Below are positions 25,677-34,072 of a DNA stretch of 64,000 nucleotides, piece by piece (position 1 is the stretch's first letter; every line of letters begins with the position of its first letter). The stretch lies in assembly GCA_015065425.1 (NCBI GenBank), contig SVQH01000008.1, positions 32,238 through 96,237 of the forward strand, read 5' to 3'. The notes beneath the pieces are model-generated. The model was not told the DNA's origin. It ran no database searches and worked only from the letters and a program-made list of their open reading frames with translations. The position numbers were made by a program, and so were the translations under genes. This DNA is from Oscillospiraceae bacterium (lineage in GTDB: Bacteria > Bacillota > Clostridia > Oscillospirales > Acutalibacteraceae).

Positions 25677-26339
25677 TTAACCGTCAATAAGACCTTTTGT
25701 GATAAGATTATCTTTAAGCTGATAGTTGTGTCCGCCTTCGACGGTAACAGAAGAGCCGTTTGTGAGCACGACCTTGACGGGTGTATCTGTGTGATTGCAG
25801 ATGACAGCCGTAGTGTTTCTTGCCGTGACCTGTGTCACTGTACCCGAATGAATATGAAGGGTTGCATTTTTGCCGGAAATATATATTTCTCCGCAGTCAT
25901 ATTTTATATCGGCGTTGATATTCTCACCTTTTAATATTATTTTTCCTGCTTCCGCGTTTGCCGTAAATCCGCCGTCAGCAGCAAGAAGAACCATTGCGTC
26001 GCATGAACTGTTGAGCTCAACTTTGCCTGTAGTTTTTACGGAAACTGTTTTCGCGATATGCTCACTTTCTGCAATGGTGATGTCGTGAGGTCCGTAATAA
26101 GCTGCTGCATGTAAATCGGGATTTGAAAGAGCGTTATTGAATGCTTCGGGGGTTGCTGTTGCATTTGCTTCTTCAGCAATGGAAATCAATTCTTCCGCAT
26201 CTTCTATCGTATTTTTTACGGTTGCTGCTTCGTCATTGCTTCCGAGAGTTGCCTGCTCTCCTTCGGGTGCCTTGCACGCAGTGAAAATGCTTAAACAAAG
26301 AACAGCAGTAATAATACATGCGAATATTCTTTTATACAT
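25677..26339 (-). CDS. Lipoprotein of unknown function
   Basis: 220 residues. A lipobox (SIFTAC, Cys 21) ends the signal peptide, so it is a lipid-anchored exported protein. A helical stretch rich in Glu and Ala (35-75) leads to short repeating beta strands (VSVKTTGKVEL, KIILKGENINA, GEIYISGKNATLHIHSG, VKVVLTNGSSVTVEGG) that look like a small right-handed beta-helix of the kind used by DUF4097-like proteins. It is the first gene of the operon with hprK, which gives no clear clue to its role. Confidence 0.7.
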   Translation of the reverse strand: MYKRIFACIITAVLCLSIFTACKAPEGEQATLGSNDEAATVKNTIEDAEELISIAEEANATATPEAFNNALSNPDLHAAAYYGPHDITIAESEHIAKTVSVKTTGKVELNSSCDAMVLLAADGGFTANAEAGKIILKGENINADIKYDCGEIYISGKNATLHIHSGTVTQVTARNTTAVICNHTDTPVKVVLTNGSSVTVEGGHNYQLKDNLITKGLIDG

Positions 26340-26410
26340 ACAAATCCTCCCGTAAAAAGTATTTTCTGTTACAGTTTATTTTGTTCTCCGTTTGGCAGAG
26401 AAGTAAATAA

Positions 26411-26437
26411 TTTTGCCGGAGAAAATCCCCGGCAAAA
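26411..26437 (-). terminator. Terminator of the Thr/Glu-rich lipoprotein gene
   Basis: TTTTGCCGG (26411-26419) pairs with CCGGCAAAA (26429-26437), 18 bases beyond the stop of the gene at 26456; on the minus strand the stem is followed by TTATTT. The stem itself ends in A/T pairs. Confidence 0.7.
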
Positions 26438-26455
26438 AAGTGATTTTATGTCGGA

Positions 26456-27739
26456 TTACTGTGCTGTCACTTCTTCTGAAGAAGTTTCCTCTGTAATTTC
26501 ATCTGTTGAAATTACATCAGTTGTTTCGCCAGCTGCAGTTTCTTCATTTGTAGTATCGGCAACATCTTCTGCCGATTCTTCTGTTGTTTCATTGTTGTCG
26601 GAAGCTGCTGCAGTTGTGTCTTCTGCGTTTACAACATCTTCTTCAACGGGATATGTAAATTCATAATTCACAGACTTTGAAAGAGTGAATACGATTTCGA
26701 TTTCACCGTAGGAAGCAAGTGAACCGACACCTTCAGCCTTTACGGTAACCTTCATATTCTTTTCAAAATTGATAAAGCTTACGGTTTCTTCTGAAATATC
26801 AGCATCTGCAGTAACTTTACATGCTTCGTATTCTACAGAGTAATCAAGAACTTTGATGTAATCTTTAATGTTGTCAAAATTCTTGATGACATCTTCCTTA
26901 TTTTTGAGAGAACCGAAAACATTTTCTATATCAGCATCATCAGCATATACGATTACGGTTTCGGGTTCAGCAGTTTCTTCCTCAGCAGTTTCTTCTTCGG
27001 AAACTGTAGTTTCTTCGGCAGCGGCCTCAGTTGTTTCTTCAACTGTTTCGGTTGTTTCTTCAGCTATTTCAGTTGTTTCTTCAACAGCCTCAGTTGTTTC
27101 TTCAGAAGTGTCTGTCAGAGATTCTGCTTCTTCTGCAAGAATGCTTTCAAAATAATTGAATGTGAGGTGAAGAGTGTTGTCGTTTTCAAACTGTGTTGTA
27201 AGAACAACATTTTCCTTTTCGCCATTTTCATTTGTTACTATTTCAGTGACTTCCTTTTCGTTTTCATCGGTAACATTTTCTGTCACGATGTTTCTTGAAA
27301 AGTCAAGACCGAGTATAAGTGCACTGTCGAAATCCTTGAGAAGAGAATCAGTTACATCCTTCTTCTGAGCTTCGGGATCAGTGTTATCGGTATCCTTGAG
27401 CACAAAATATTCACTGCCGGGATTTCCTGACATTATGAAGTTTTTCAGCTGATTTGCACCTGCGTCAAGCACACCTGCTTCTTCACCGTCTTTGAAAACG
27501 TCGGGTGTGCCTGCAGAATAACTGATATTTTCAGTGATTTTTACTGCACTGTCAAGTGAATTCTTGATATACTTGTTGAATTCAGCAACAACTACATCCT
27601 CTGAAGGTGTGTCAAGAATTGCAGGAGGTTCTGCATTGAGAGCCGACTGCATACTCTCAATAAGAGAACAGGATGCAAGGGAAAGAACTAAAACTGTTAC
27701 TGTGATAAATGAGAATACTGTTTTGAGTGATTTTTTCAT
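26456..27739 (-). CDS. Thr/Glu-repeat lipoprotein of unknown function
   Basis: 427 residues. Lipobox SLASC (Cys 24). A folded N-terminal part (about 30-205) and a second part (about 265-345) flank a low-complexity acidic linker made of repeats such as EETTEAVEETTEIAEETTE. A second Thr/Glu/Asp-rich region ends the protein (about 350-427). Such linkers often span the cell wall. It has its own promoter and terminator. No family recognised. Confidence 0.75.
   Translation of the reverse strand: MKKSLKTVFSFITVTVLVLSLASCSLIESMQSALNAEPPAILDTPSEDVVVAEFNKYIKNSLDSAVKITENISYSAGTPDVFKDGEEAGVLDAGANQLKNFIMSGNPGSEYFVLKDTDNTDPEAQKKDVTDSLLKDFDSALILGLDFSRNIVTENVTDENEKEVTEIVTNENGEKENVVLTTQFENDNTLHLTFNYFESILAEEAESLTDTSEETTEAVEETTEIAEETTETVEETTEAAAEETTVSEEETAEEETAEPETVIVYADDADIENVFGSLKNKEDVIKNFDNIKDYIKVLDYSVEYEACKVTADADISEETVSFINFEKNMKVTVKAEGVGSLASYGEIEIVFTLSKSVNYEFTYPVEEDVVNAEDTTAAASDNNETTEESAEDVADTTNEETAAGETTDVISTDEITEETSSEEVTAQ
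26968..27112. repeat. Imperfect tandem repeat coding for the Thr/Glu linker
   Basis: Within the lipoprotein gene, units of about 30 bases built on GTTGTTTCTTC recur (for example at 27028, 27049, 27071 and 27093). They code for EETTE-type peptides. Such arrays can change length by slippage. Confidence 0.7.
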
Positions 27740-27772
27740 TGGAAATCTGCTCCTTTTAAATTATACAAAGTG

Positions 27773-27801
27773 AGTATAACAGATAAGGGAATATTTTTCA
27801 A
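27773..27801 (-). promoter_or_regulatory. Promoter of the Thr/Glu-repeat lipoprotein
   Basis: On the minus strand TTGAAA (27801-27796), 17-base spacer, TATACT (27778-27773). The start is about 30 bases before the ATG, which has AAAGGAG. Confidence 0.7.
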
Positions 27802-27879
27802 GATAAAAGTATTAAAAATATAAATATTTTGTAGAACGGTTAATTTGATAGGACGCATAATGTCACAGTCTTAAGAAAG

Positions 27880-27906
27880 AAAAAACTGCCCGAAAAAATC
27901 GGACAG
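27880..27906 (-). terminator. Terminator of the M28 peptidase gene
   Basis: On the minus strand CTGTCCG (27906-27900) pairs with CGGGCAG (27892-27886), loop ATTTTTT, then TTTTTTCTTT. Ten bases after the stop codon. Confidence 0.85.
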
Positions 27907-27916
27907 CTTTATTGAA

Positions 27917-29167
27917 TCAATATTCAGTTTTAAGTCCCTGTTCATCAAAGAGGAACACGGTTTCAAGAGCAATTTCTACACCTTTTTCAATGGTTTTAAG
28001 GTTGAGTATATCAGCCTTGTCATCTCTTGTGTGATAGTACTTGGGAGGACCGGGATTCATAGCTGCAAATGTTGTTGCGTGTACACCTGCCTGAGTCATT
28101 GCTGCGGCATCAGATGCACCTGCAAAAAGGAGAGCATAAGGAAGGTCAACACCTGCGTTTTCGCCGCCTTTTTTAAGGAGGGCACATGCTTTTCTGCAGT
28201 GCTTTGTGAGTCCTGACATGTCCTTGTGATAAATTGCCATATCATCATAGTCAGTAATGGTATCAAATGCAATGAACACTGTTTCAACAGCAGGGTCTTT
28301 GAATTCGGGATGAAGCTTAGCTGAAGCCTTGGCTCCTCTGAGACCTTCTTCTTCTGCACCGGAGAACATGGCGATAACTTCTGTGTTTTCAAATCTTATA
28401 TCGTTGTCTCCCATAAACTTAAGAACTGCTGCACCTGTCATACAGCCTGTAAGATTGTCATTTGCACCGTCAACACAGATTTTATAATTCATGAAAATTA
28501 CAAGACCGATGTAGCCGGGAATAAATGCACAGTCAATGGCAAGAAGAACAGGATTAATATCTTTTGTAACAAGCATATATATAGTGGTCGCAACGGTATA
28601 AACAAGACCTACAGCAGGATATACATAAGCAACATACATAAGGGGAGCACCGCCGATGTGTGTAAATCTCCACTCTATTGATGAATCGGAATGTCCTGCA
28701 ATAATAATTCTTCTCTTTGTTTCGCCCGAGGCTTTTCTTACACAGTATGTATTGTGGGAAGTGACCTTTTTAAAGAAAGGATCGATAACGGGTTTGTAAA
28801 AAAGGAATTCACCGAATATCATAATGGCTGTAAGTACACAGCAAACTGCGGATACGATGGGGGCAAAGAAAACTTCAGGAACGAAAATATTAGCGATGTT
28901 GGCAACTACAACGATAAGCATTAAAATACCTGCAAGTCTCAGCCAACCGAGGAAAGCTCGGTGAGAAACCTTGAATTCTTCCTGACGGACTTCGTCCGCA
29001 GCGTCACCTATCTGCTTTGCCATGTAATTCTGTGCGTCAAGTTCTGCCTGAGTACCTGCCTCACGCGGACCTATTTCAGCACATACTTTTTTGATGGTCC
29101 TCGCTGCAAAATTTGCATACATGCGAAGACCTGATTTGTAATTCGGAATGCTTTCCGATGCTTTCAT
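27917..29167 (-). CDS. Membrane M28-family metallopeptidase
   Basis: 416 residues from the ATG at 29167, which has AAAGGAG eight bases upstream; an earlier in-frame start is rejected for lack of one. The N-terminal cytoplasmic-looking part (IGPREAGTQAELDAQNYMAKQI) leads to two membrane segments (about 77-125) and then to M28 motifs interrupted by two more membrane segments: IIAGHSDS, later GANDNLTG, FSGAEEEGLRGA, FDTI and YYHTRDDKAD near the end, the set that binds two zinc ions in this aminopeptidase family. The substrate is unknown. The membrane insert within the catalytic fold is unusual. Confidence 0.8.
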   Translation of the reverse strand: MKASESIPNYKSGLRMYANFAARTIKKVCAEIGPREAGTQAELDAQNYMAKQIGDAADEVRQEEFKVSHRAFLGWLRLAGILMLIVVVANIANIFVPEVFFAPIVSAVCCVLTAIMIFGEFLFYKPVIDPFFKKVTSHNTYCVRKASGETKRRIIIAGHSDSSIEWRFTHIGGAPLMYVAYVYPAVGLVYTVATTIYMLVTKDINPVLLAIDCAFIPGYIGLVIFMNYKICVDGANDNLTGCMTGAAVLKFMGDNDIRFENTEVIAMFSGAEEEGLRGAKASAKLHPEFKDPAVETVFIAFDTITDYDDMAIYHKDMSGLTKHCRKACALLKKGGENAGVDLPYALLFAGASDAAAMTQAGVHATTFAAMNPGPPKYYHTRDDKADILNLKTIEKGVEIALETVFLFDEQGLKTEY

Positions 29168-29196
29168 AAAAAACTCTCCTTTGGGTATGATGATTG

Positions 29197-29225
29197 ATTT
29201 TAGCATATTTTCCAACACTTGTCGA
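29197..29225 (-). promoter_or_regulatory. Promoter of the M28 peptidase gene
   Basis: On the minus strand TCGACA (29225-29220), 17-base spacer, TAAAAT (29202-29197), 30 bases before the ATG. Confidence 0.6.
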
Positions 29226-29333
29226 GAGATAAAAACTTATAAACATTATAAAATTTATTGTGGGTTTTTAACAAATCATAAACAAAGTTATCCTTCATTT
29301 CTTTCGTTTGTGCAATAAAACAGACACGGCGTT

Positions 29334-29380
29334 TAAAAAAACGAAAACGGTCCGCTGCAGTAACGCAGAAAAACCGTTTT
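29334..29380 (-). terminator. Terminator of the SASP gene
   Basis: On the minus strand AAAACGG (29380-29374) pairs with CCGTTTT (29350-29344); an inner stem CTGC/GCAG lies at 29355-29358/29365-29368; a T run follows (29340-29334). Confidence 0.8.
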
Positions 29381-29415
29381 CTTTTTCAGACAGAAATCTA
29401 TATCCGTTGAATGAT

Positions 29416-29613
29416 TTACTTCATGCCGTTTTCATAAGCTTCAATCATCTTTTTTACCATCTGACCGCCGACAGAACCTGCCTGACGGGATGTGAGATCA
29501 CCGTTGTAGCCCTGCTTGAGGTTTACACCTACTTCTGAAGCAGCTTCCATCTTGAACTTGTTGAGAGCTTCTCTTGCTTCGGGTACAAGACTTGAATTAC
29601 TACCCTTCATCAT
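29416..29613 (-). CDS. Small acid-soluble spore protein, alpha/beta type
   Basis: 65 residues. VPEAREALNKFKMEAASEVGVNL and GYNGDLTSRQAGSVGGQMVKKMIEAYE are the alpha/beta SASP signature. These proteins coat and protect DNA in the dormant spore. The GPR protease site, normally Glu followed by a large hydrophobic residue, reads KMEAASEVG here. AAGGAG precedes the ATG. A sigma-G/F-like box lies 45 bases upstream. Confidence 0.92.
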   Translation of the reverse strand: MMKGSNSSLVPEAREALNKFKMEAASEVGVNLKQGYNGDLTSRQAGSVGGQMVKKMIEAYENGMK

Positions 29614-29657
29614 GTTTCACTCCTTTTGCAAAATGTTTTGTTTTTGCTTTGCATTAG

Positions 29658-29664
29658 TATTATG
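29658..29664 (-). promoter_or_regulatory. Candidate sigma-G/F -10 box of the SASP gene
   Basis: CATAATA on the minus strand (29664-29658) fits the CATWHTA -10 consensus of forespore sigma factors in B. subtilis. The matching -35 region (about 29682-29687) is A/T-rich and does not show a clear GHATR box, so the call is moderate. Confidence 0.45.
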
Positions 29665-29797
29665 CACACAAAGAACCGATATATATAAGGAAGTTTCTGT
29701 AAATGTTCCTTGCATATACAGATTCTTATGTGCTGTGAATATTATGTGAAAATGATATAAGATAATTACCGGAAAATATTGAAAAAATATTGAAAAA

Positions 29798-31768
29798 TTA
29801 CCTGAAAAGATAATTAAGGAATTTTCTTATTTCCGTTATCGTGCGGATAAATGCATCGCAGATGCTTTTGAAAAATGAGTAATCTTTTTCAGAGATTGTG
29901 CTGTCACTGCCTTTGGCTTCGGAATCAAATACGAATGCAAATCTTCCTCCGGGAGCGGCATCGCCGTTTATGTAGAAATCCATTGCATCTTCGCCCTGAT
30001 GATTGTCAGACCACTTGAAATTGAATTTGACTTCATCTCCTGTAAGTCCGAGGGCAGTTCTCGGAACCTCAATCTGAAGTACATTGTCATATATGCTGAT
30101 ATCCACTTTGCATATTTCCGAAAATTCAAGCCCGCCGAGACATTTTTCAAGAGTGGCTTTTCCGTCCTTGGGGGAGTTTCTGTTTATCAGATATTCAAAT
30201 CCCTCCCAGTTTGTTTCTGTACCTTCGGTATCTGTGTCAATAAGCAGTCTCATCCAGCTGCTGTCGTCGCTTGATGTAAGCTTGTCTGCAGTTTCAACAT
30301 AAAAATATATGTTTTTACTGTCATAAGCTATTTTTGCCTTGACAATATCATTTCTGAAGGAATCGTTTTTGTAATAATAACCCTGCCAGCCGCTACTGTC
30401 TCTGTCTTCATTTCCCTTATAATGATTATATTCAGGATATACGCTGTCCCACTGTGAAAGATCTCCGTTTATATTAATAGTTTTTTCGGCTTCGGTTGCG
30501 GGTAAGGAATTTGTACCTTTGAAACGGCGTACATTTTCCACAAGCTGATAATAGTAGTGGTCCTTGAGAATACCCTTTGAAGGCTCGATATCGCGGGAGT
30601 ATTCGGGGCTGAACTGATCCGGGAAGGCATTCTCTGTGCCGTTCCATTCATCAAATCTTCCTGCTATCCATTCATTGAAGCCTGTAATAAAGATAAATTC
30701 GGGGTCGGCTTCGAGGGCATAGTTCCACTGCTGTTGGAAATTAAGACCGTAGAGAAGGGCATTTTCGGTATTCTTGTCAACGGTTATCTCTTTTCCTCCG
30801 TATGTGTATGTATATGAAAAATAACCATCCGTAAAGCTTCTGCCCTGAACCGTACCAACGGGACTGTTCATTGCGGTAAGACCGTATTCATTTGCATTCT
30901 GTGCAACGGATACACATATCTGTTCCACATTCCCGAAAATGTCTTTGCCGAATTTTGCCTGAGGATAATCAGAACACCATCCCCATACTTCTTTAATTTT
31001 TGAAAAATCATCTGTGAAATATGTTGACTCATTTTTTCTGAATGTGAAGAAATTATAAATTTCACGGTCCTTTGCCACTGTCAGATCAAGTGCTTTTATG
31101 TCCGCCATTACAAGAGGTTTTCCGTCCCATCTGAACCACAGGTCTTCATATCTGCCTGCAGCATAAATGTCGTCATAAATCTTATAAAGCTGATTTTTTA
31201 TCATGGTTTTATCTGAGAAATTGAGCATGAAGGTTATCTGCGGAGTATTTACGCCTTCATTTCTTGCTTTGCTCCACACACGAAGAAGTGCTTCATAGCC
31301 CTCAGGGAAGACTATATCCTGATTAGTTGCATCAAAAATTACCGTATCAATATCCGCATCAGCAAGAAGCTCTGCGTGTTTTCTGAGGACATATTCATCT
31401 GTGTTTGTGTAAAAGCCGTATAAAGGCTCGTCCCAGAAATAAGGTCTGCCCGAATATGTGCCGTTCCATGCAGGGTGCTCCCAATCATTTACGGCTTCCG
31501 GGTATTTATCAAGTACACTGCCTGTCGTGACAGGTGCATGGTCATTTATCCACGGATAATGCCATATCCAGTAAAACATTCCCACAAAGCGGTCATCTCT
31601 TTTGTTGCCTGTTTCTTTATTAAGTGAAAGTGTTCTGCCGAGTCCGTCAACAGCAGCCCATGAGGAAGGTGAGATTTCCTGTGCAGCAGCCGCTGAAGAT
31701 AATACGGGCAAAACTCCCGAAAGAATACAGAGTGTTAAAACTGCTGAAATAAGTTTTTTCATTTTCAT
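29798..31768 (-). CDS. Exported glycoside hydrolase-like protein with CBM9-like domain and amphipathic tail
   Basis: 656 residues. Signal peptide 1-27. The main domain (about 40-420) looks like a (beta/alpha)8 enzyme of the GH71/GH99-like kind: FYWIWHYPWIN, DADIDTVIFDATN, DLWFRWDGKPLVM and IFITGFNEWIAGRFDEWNG carry candidate acidic active-site residues. A CBM9-like domain follows (about 432-620: INGDLSQWDSV, KIAYDSKNIYFYVETAD, WMRLLIDTDTEG, EVPRTALGL). The last 28 residues form an amphipathic aromatic helix (SFFKSICDAFIRTITEI...). It overlaps the upstream GH30-like gene by four bases. The exact family and substrate are not certain. Confidence 0.7.
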   Translation of the reverse strand: MKMKKLISAVLTLCILSGVLPVLSSAAAAQEISPSSWAAVDGLGRTLSLNKETGNKRDDRFVGMFYWIWHYPWINDHAPVTTGSVLDKYPEAVNDWEHPAWNGTYSGRPYFWDEPLYGFYTNTDEYVLRKHAELLADADIDTVIFDATNQDIVFPEGYEALLRVWSKARNEGVNTPQITFMLNFSDKTMIKNQLYKIYDDIYAAGRYEDLWFRWDGKPLVMADIKALDLTVAKDREIYNFFTFRKNESTYFTDDFSKIKEVWGWCSDYPQAKFGKDIFGNVEQICVSVAQNANEYGLTAMNSPVGTVQGRSFTDGYFSYTYTYGGKEITVDKNTENALLYGLNFQQQWNYALEADPEFIFITGFNEWIAGRFDEWNGTENAFPDQFSPEYSRDIEPSKGILKDHYYYQLVENVRRFKGTNSLPATEAEKTININGDLSQWDSVYPEYNHYKGNEDRDSSGWQGYYYKNDSFRNDIVKAKIAYDSKNIYFYVETADKLTSSDDSSWMRLLIDTDTEGTETNWEGFEYLINRNSPKDGKATLEKCLGGLEFSEICKVDISIYDNVLQIEVPRTALGLTGDEVKFNFKWSDNHQGEDAMDFYINGDAAPGGRFAFVFDSEAKGSDSTISEKDYSFFKSICDAFIRTITEIRKFLNYLFR

Positions 31769-33384
31769 GATTTTACCTCCTGTGAAGGGAATATTACTGT
31801 TGTCAGTGACATTTCTGGAAGTGAAAGTATGCCGCTATTTATAAGATTTTCCTTTTTAAGATTTCGTTCTGCATCTGTTACAAAAACCGCAGTTTTTTCA
31901 TTGCTGTATTCTGAAATATCAACAGTTGTTTCAGCTTCTGTCATATTGAGATATATGCATACTGTTTCTCCGTCGGGATTCATGAAGCATACCCCCGATA
32001 TTTCCTCGTTGCCTGTTGAAAAAGCAAGTCTTACTGCACCTTCCTTAATAAATTTTGAAAAATTACCGAGACACCACAGGCGTTTTGACATTTCAGGTTC
32101 GGAAGGCTCTTCAAGGTTTAAGTATATGAGACCGTCGGGGGAGTTTTCGTATGAAACGGCATTGTGCCAGTTCCACTGTGTAGCATTGAGGGCTGTAAGG
32201 TCTGTCATTATTATATTCGCCATTGCAAGTCCGTATTCAATTGAAAGTCCTTTGGTTTCGCCGCCTTCGTTTACAATGTATTCAAGTACTCCGCTGTTTC
32301 CGTCGTTTGTCATCTGACAGTAACGGGTACAAGCTATTGAATAAGAGGGATATTTGTTTCTGAACAGCTCTGCAGTTGCCTGTTTTTCTGCTGTCGAGGA
32401 CCAGTAGGAATGAAAAGTTACGGTATCAAAATATTTTCTTAGTGCTTTGTTTTCTTTTCCTGTGGTACCGTCTGTTCCCAAAAGCACCTCAAGATATTCG
32501 GCACTGACGGAATTTTCTCCTTCAGCTTCGCCGCTTTCAAACATATTTATTCTCACGCCGCTTTTGTGAAGAGTGCTGCCGTCAAATTTTTTAACGATGG
32601 TGAGAAGCATGTCTCTCAGTTCTTCGGGTGAATAATAACATCCTTCCTTCTTTGCCGAAACGGCATTTTCACTGTTATATACCGCACGGTGACTGTACTG
32701 AGGTTCATCTGCGGGAGACACTCCTGTTATCCTGTAGCCTTCCTCTGTGAAATACTGAGCGACCGAATATAAGTAATCTGCAAAAGCTTCGTAATTTTCA
32801 GGAGTAAGATTACTTTCATTGGTAAGCGAGTTTTCGTTTAAGGGTGAAGGGTAAGCCTTGCCGTTTTTTGTTAACTGAACGGGAGGAGAGCTTGCGAAGA
32901 GGACAACCTGAAGCCCGTCTCCCGCTTTTTCCTTTGCAATTTCAAGACATTTCTGTGAGAGCGTGTCCTTTGCGAAATCCAAGGTAAATTCATCCGTCAT
33001 AAAACTTTGTGTTCTGATACTTTCGGGAAGTGCCGTATCATTTTCAGACCCTGCACCGAGATAATATCTGTAGATATCAAGCCCTATACCGTTTTTTTCG
33101 GAATATAAAAGCGTGAGTACATCATGAAGGACCTCTTCACTGTCTGTCTGCGGTATTCCCGAAAAGGCAGATGCACCGAAGCCTTTTATTGTCTGATAAG
33201 CAGTATTTTTATCAATTACGGTTTTATCCGAAGCGATATTATTAACATCAACAATACTGCCTGACGGGTCCTCAGCAGGCGGAATGTCTTTGCCTTCATC
33301 TGTGTTTTTTATGAGGAAAAATCCTGCCGCAATAATCACGGCGGCGAGTAGTACGGCTGCTGCGGTTATTGTTTTTTTCTTCAT
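31765..33384 (-). CDS. GH30-like membrane-anchored protein with a changed nucleophile position
   Basis: 539 residues. One N-terminal membrane segment (5-25) and a Pro/Asp linker, then a GH30-type domain: GFGASAFSG (68-76), GIGLDIYRYYLGAG, VVLFASSPPVQLTKNGK, ITGVSPADEPQYSH with the acid/base Glu 227, and FHSYWSS. The strand that should carry the nucleophile Glu (SEYC-type) reads ACTRYCQM, with Arg 354 in its place. A C-terminal beta domain follows (from about 450). The fold is clear but normal retaining catalysis looks unlikely. It is the middle gene of the ANTAR operon; gap to the ANTAR gene 18 bases. Confidence 0.75.
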   Translation of the reverse strand: MKKKTITAAAVLLAAVIIAAGFFLIKNTDEGKDIPPAEDPSGSIVDVNNIASDKTVIDKNTAYQTIKGFGASAFSGIPQTDSEEVLHDVLTLLYSEKNGIGLDIYRYYLGAGSENDTALPESIRTQSFMTDEFTLDFAKDTLSQKCLEIAKEKAGDGLQVVLFASSPPVQLTKNGKAYPSPLNENSLTNESNLTPENYEAFADYLYSVAQYFTEEGYRITGVSPADEPQYSHRAVYNSENAVSAKKEGCYYSPEELRDMLLTIVKKFDGSTLHKSGVRINMFESGEAEGENSVSAEYLEVLLGTDGTTGKENKALRKYFDTVTFHSYWSSTAEKQATAELFRNKYPSYSIACTRYCQMTNDGNSGVLEYIVNEGGETKGLSIEYGLAMANIIMTDLTALNATQWNWHNAVSYENSPDGLIYLNLEEPSEPEMSKRLWCLGNFSKFIKEGAVRLAFSTGNEEISGVCFMNPDGETVCIYLNMTEAETTVDISEYSNEKTAVFVTDAERNLKKENLINSGILSLPEMSLTTVIFPSQEVKS

Positions 33385-33402
33385 TGCTTATTCTCCTTAC
33401 TG

Positions 33403-33978
33403 TTATCTGTTAGAATAGGCTGTGATTATACTTTGTGCTATCTCATTTTTTGTTTTTCTTGCTTCCATTGCTCTTCTTTCAATATATTTGTGTGACTGTT
33501 CTTCACTCATACCGAAGGAACTTATGAGTATCAGCTTTGCGTGTCCGAGAAGTCTCAGTAGTTCAGCTTTATTGTCACTGTCGGGAGCTTTTTTGTCAAT
33601 ACTGCTCAGTTTTTTTGCTGTTCCGAGAAGAAGGGGCAGAGTGTTTGAAATAACATCAGAGGATGTAGGCTTTGACAGCAATAATAACGGCAATTCCGAA
33701 CATTTTTCCGTGGCTCTTTCAAAAAATTCATGGCTGACAAATATCAGTATTGCATAAGTCTTTTTAATGGCAAGTTCGGTAGCAAAATCAATTCCGAAGC
33801 CGTCATTCAGCGGGCAGTTTATTATGACAGAGGTGATATCGTTGGTCATAAGTATTCTCCTTGCATCGGCAATGCTTACCGCATGAACGGTATTGCTGCA
33901 ACCGGTCTTTTTTAGCAGCGGCAGAATTGAATTATAAAAATTGACCACACTGCTTACAACAAGAACACCGTCCGACAT
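33403..33978 (-). CDS. ANTAR-domain regulator with atypical receiver
   Basis: 191 residues. The N-terminal domain (1-118) has a CheY-like fold (VLVVSSVVNFYNSIL, VIINCPLNDGFGID, LLLLSKP with Lys 103), but the phospho-acceptor Asp is replaced by Asn 54. The C-terminal ANTAR domain (about 137-188: LLRLLGHAKLILISSFGMSEEQSH, then IERRAMEARKTKNEIAQSII) binds paired hairpins in RNA and prevents termination. It is the first gene of an operon with two glycoside hydrolase-like genes. An ANTAR regulator is often found beside glnA or ethanolamine genes; that is not the case here. Confidence 0.85.
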   Translation of the reverse strand: MSDGVLVVSSVVNFYNSILPLLKKTGCSNTVHAVSIADARRILMTNDITSVIINCPLNDGFGIDFATELAIKKTYAILIFVSHEFFERATEKCSELPLLLLSKPTSSDVISNTLPLLLGTAKKLSSIDKKAPDSDNKAELLRLLGHAKLILISSFGMSEEQSHKYIERRAMEARKTKNEIAQSIITAYSNR

Positions 33979-34057
33979 ACCTTACTCTGACACCTCCGCA
34001 ATATAAATTTTATCCGTTAGTATTTACAACATTATAAATTTATTATATTATATACTA

Positions 34058-34072
34058 AAATTGTTACAATTT
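34058..34072. promoter_or_regulatory. Palindrome in a divergent promoter region, candidate operator
   Basis: AAATTGTTACAATTT is a perfect 7-1-7 inverted repeat in the 143-base gap between the ANTAR gene (minus) and the phosphoesterase gene (plus). It resembles a dimeric repressor site in form. No clear promoter with correct spacing was found around it. Confidence 0.4.

Noticed and set aside
27174-27368. Plus-strand frames opposite the Thr/Glu lipoprotein
   Set aside because: They are the complement of repeat coding (Ser/Val-rich) with no binding site.
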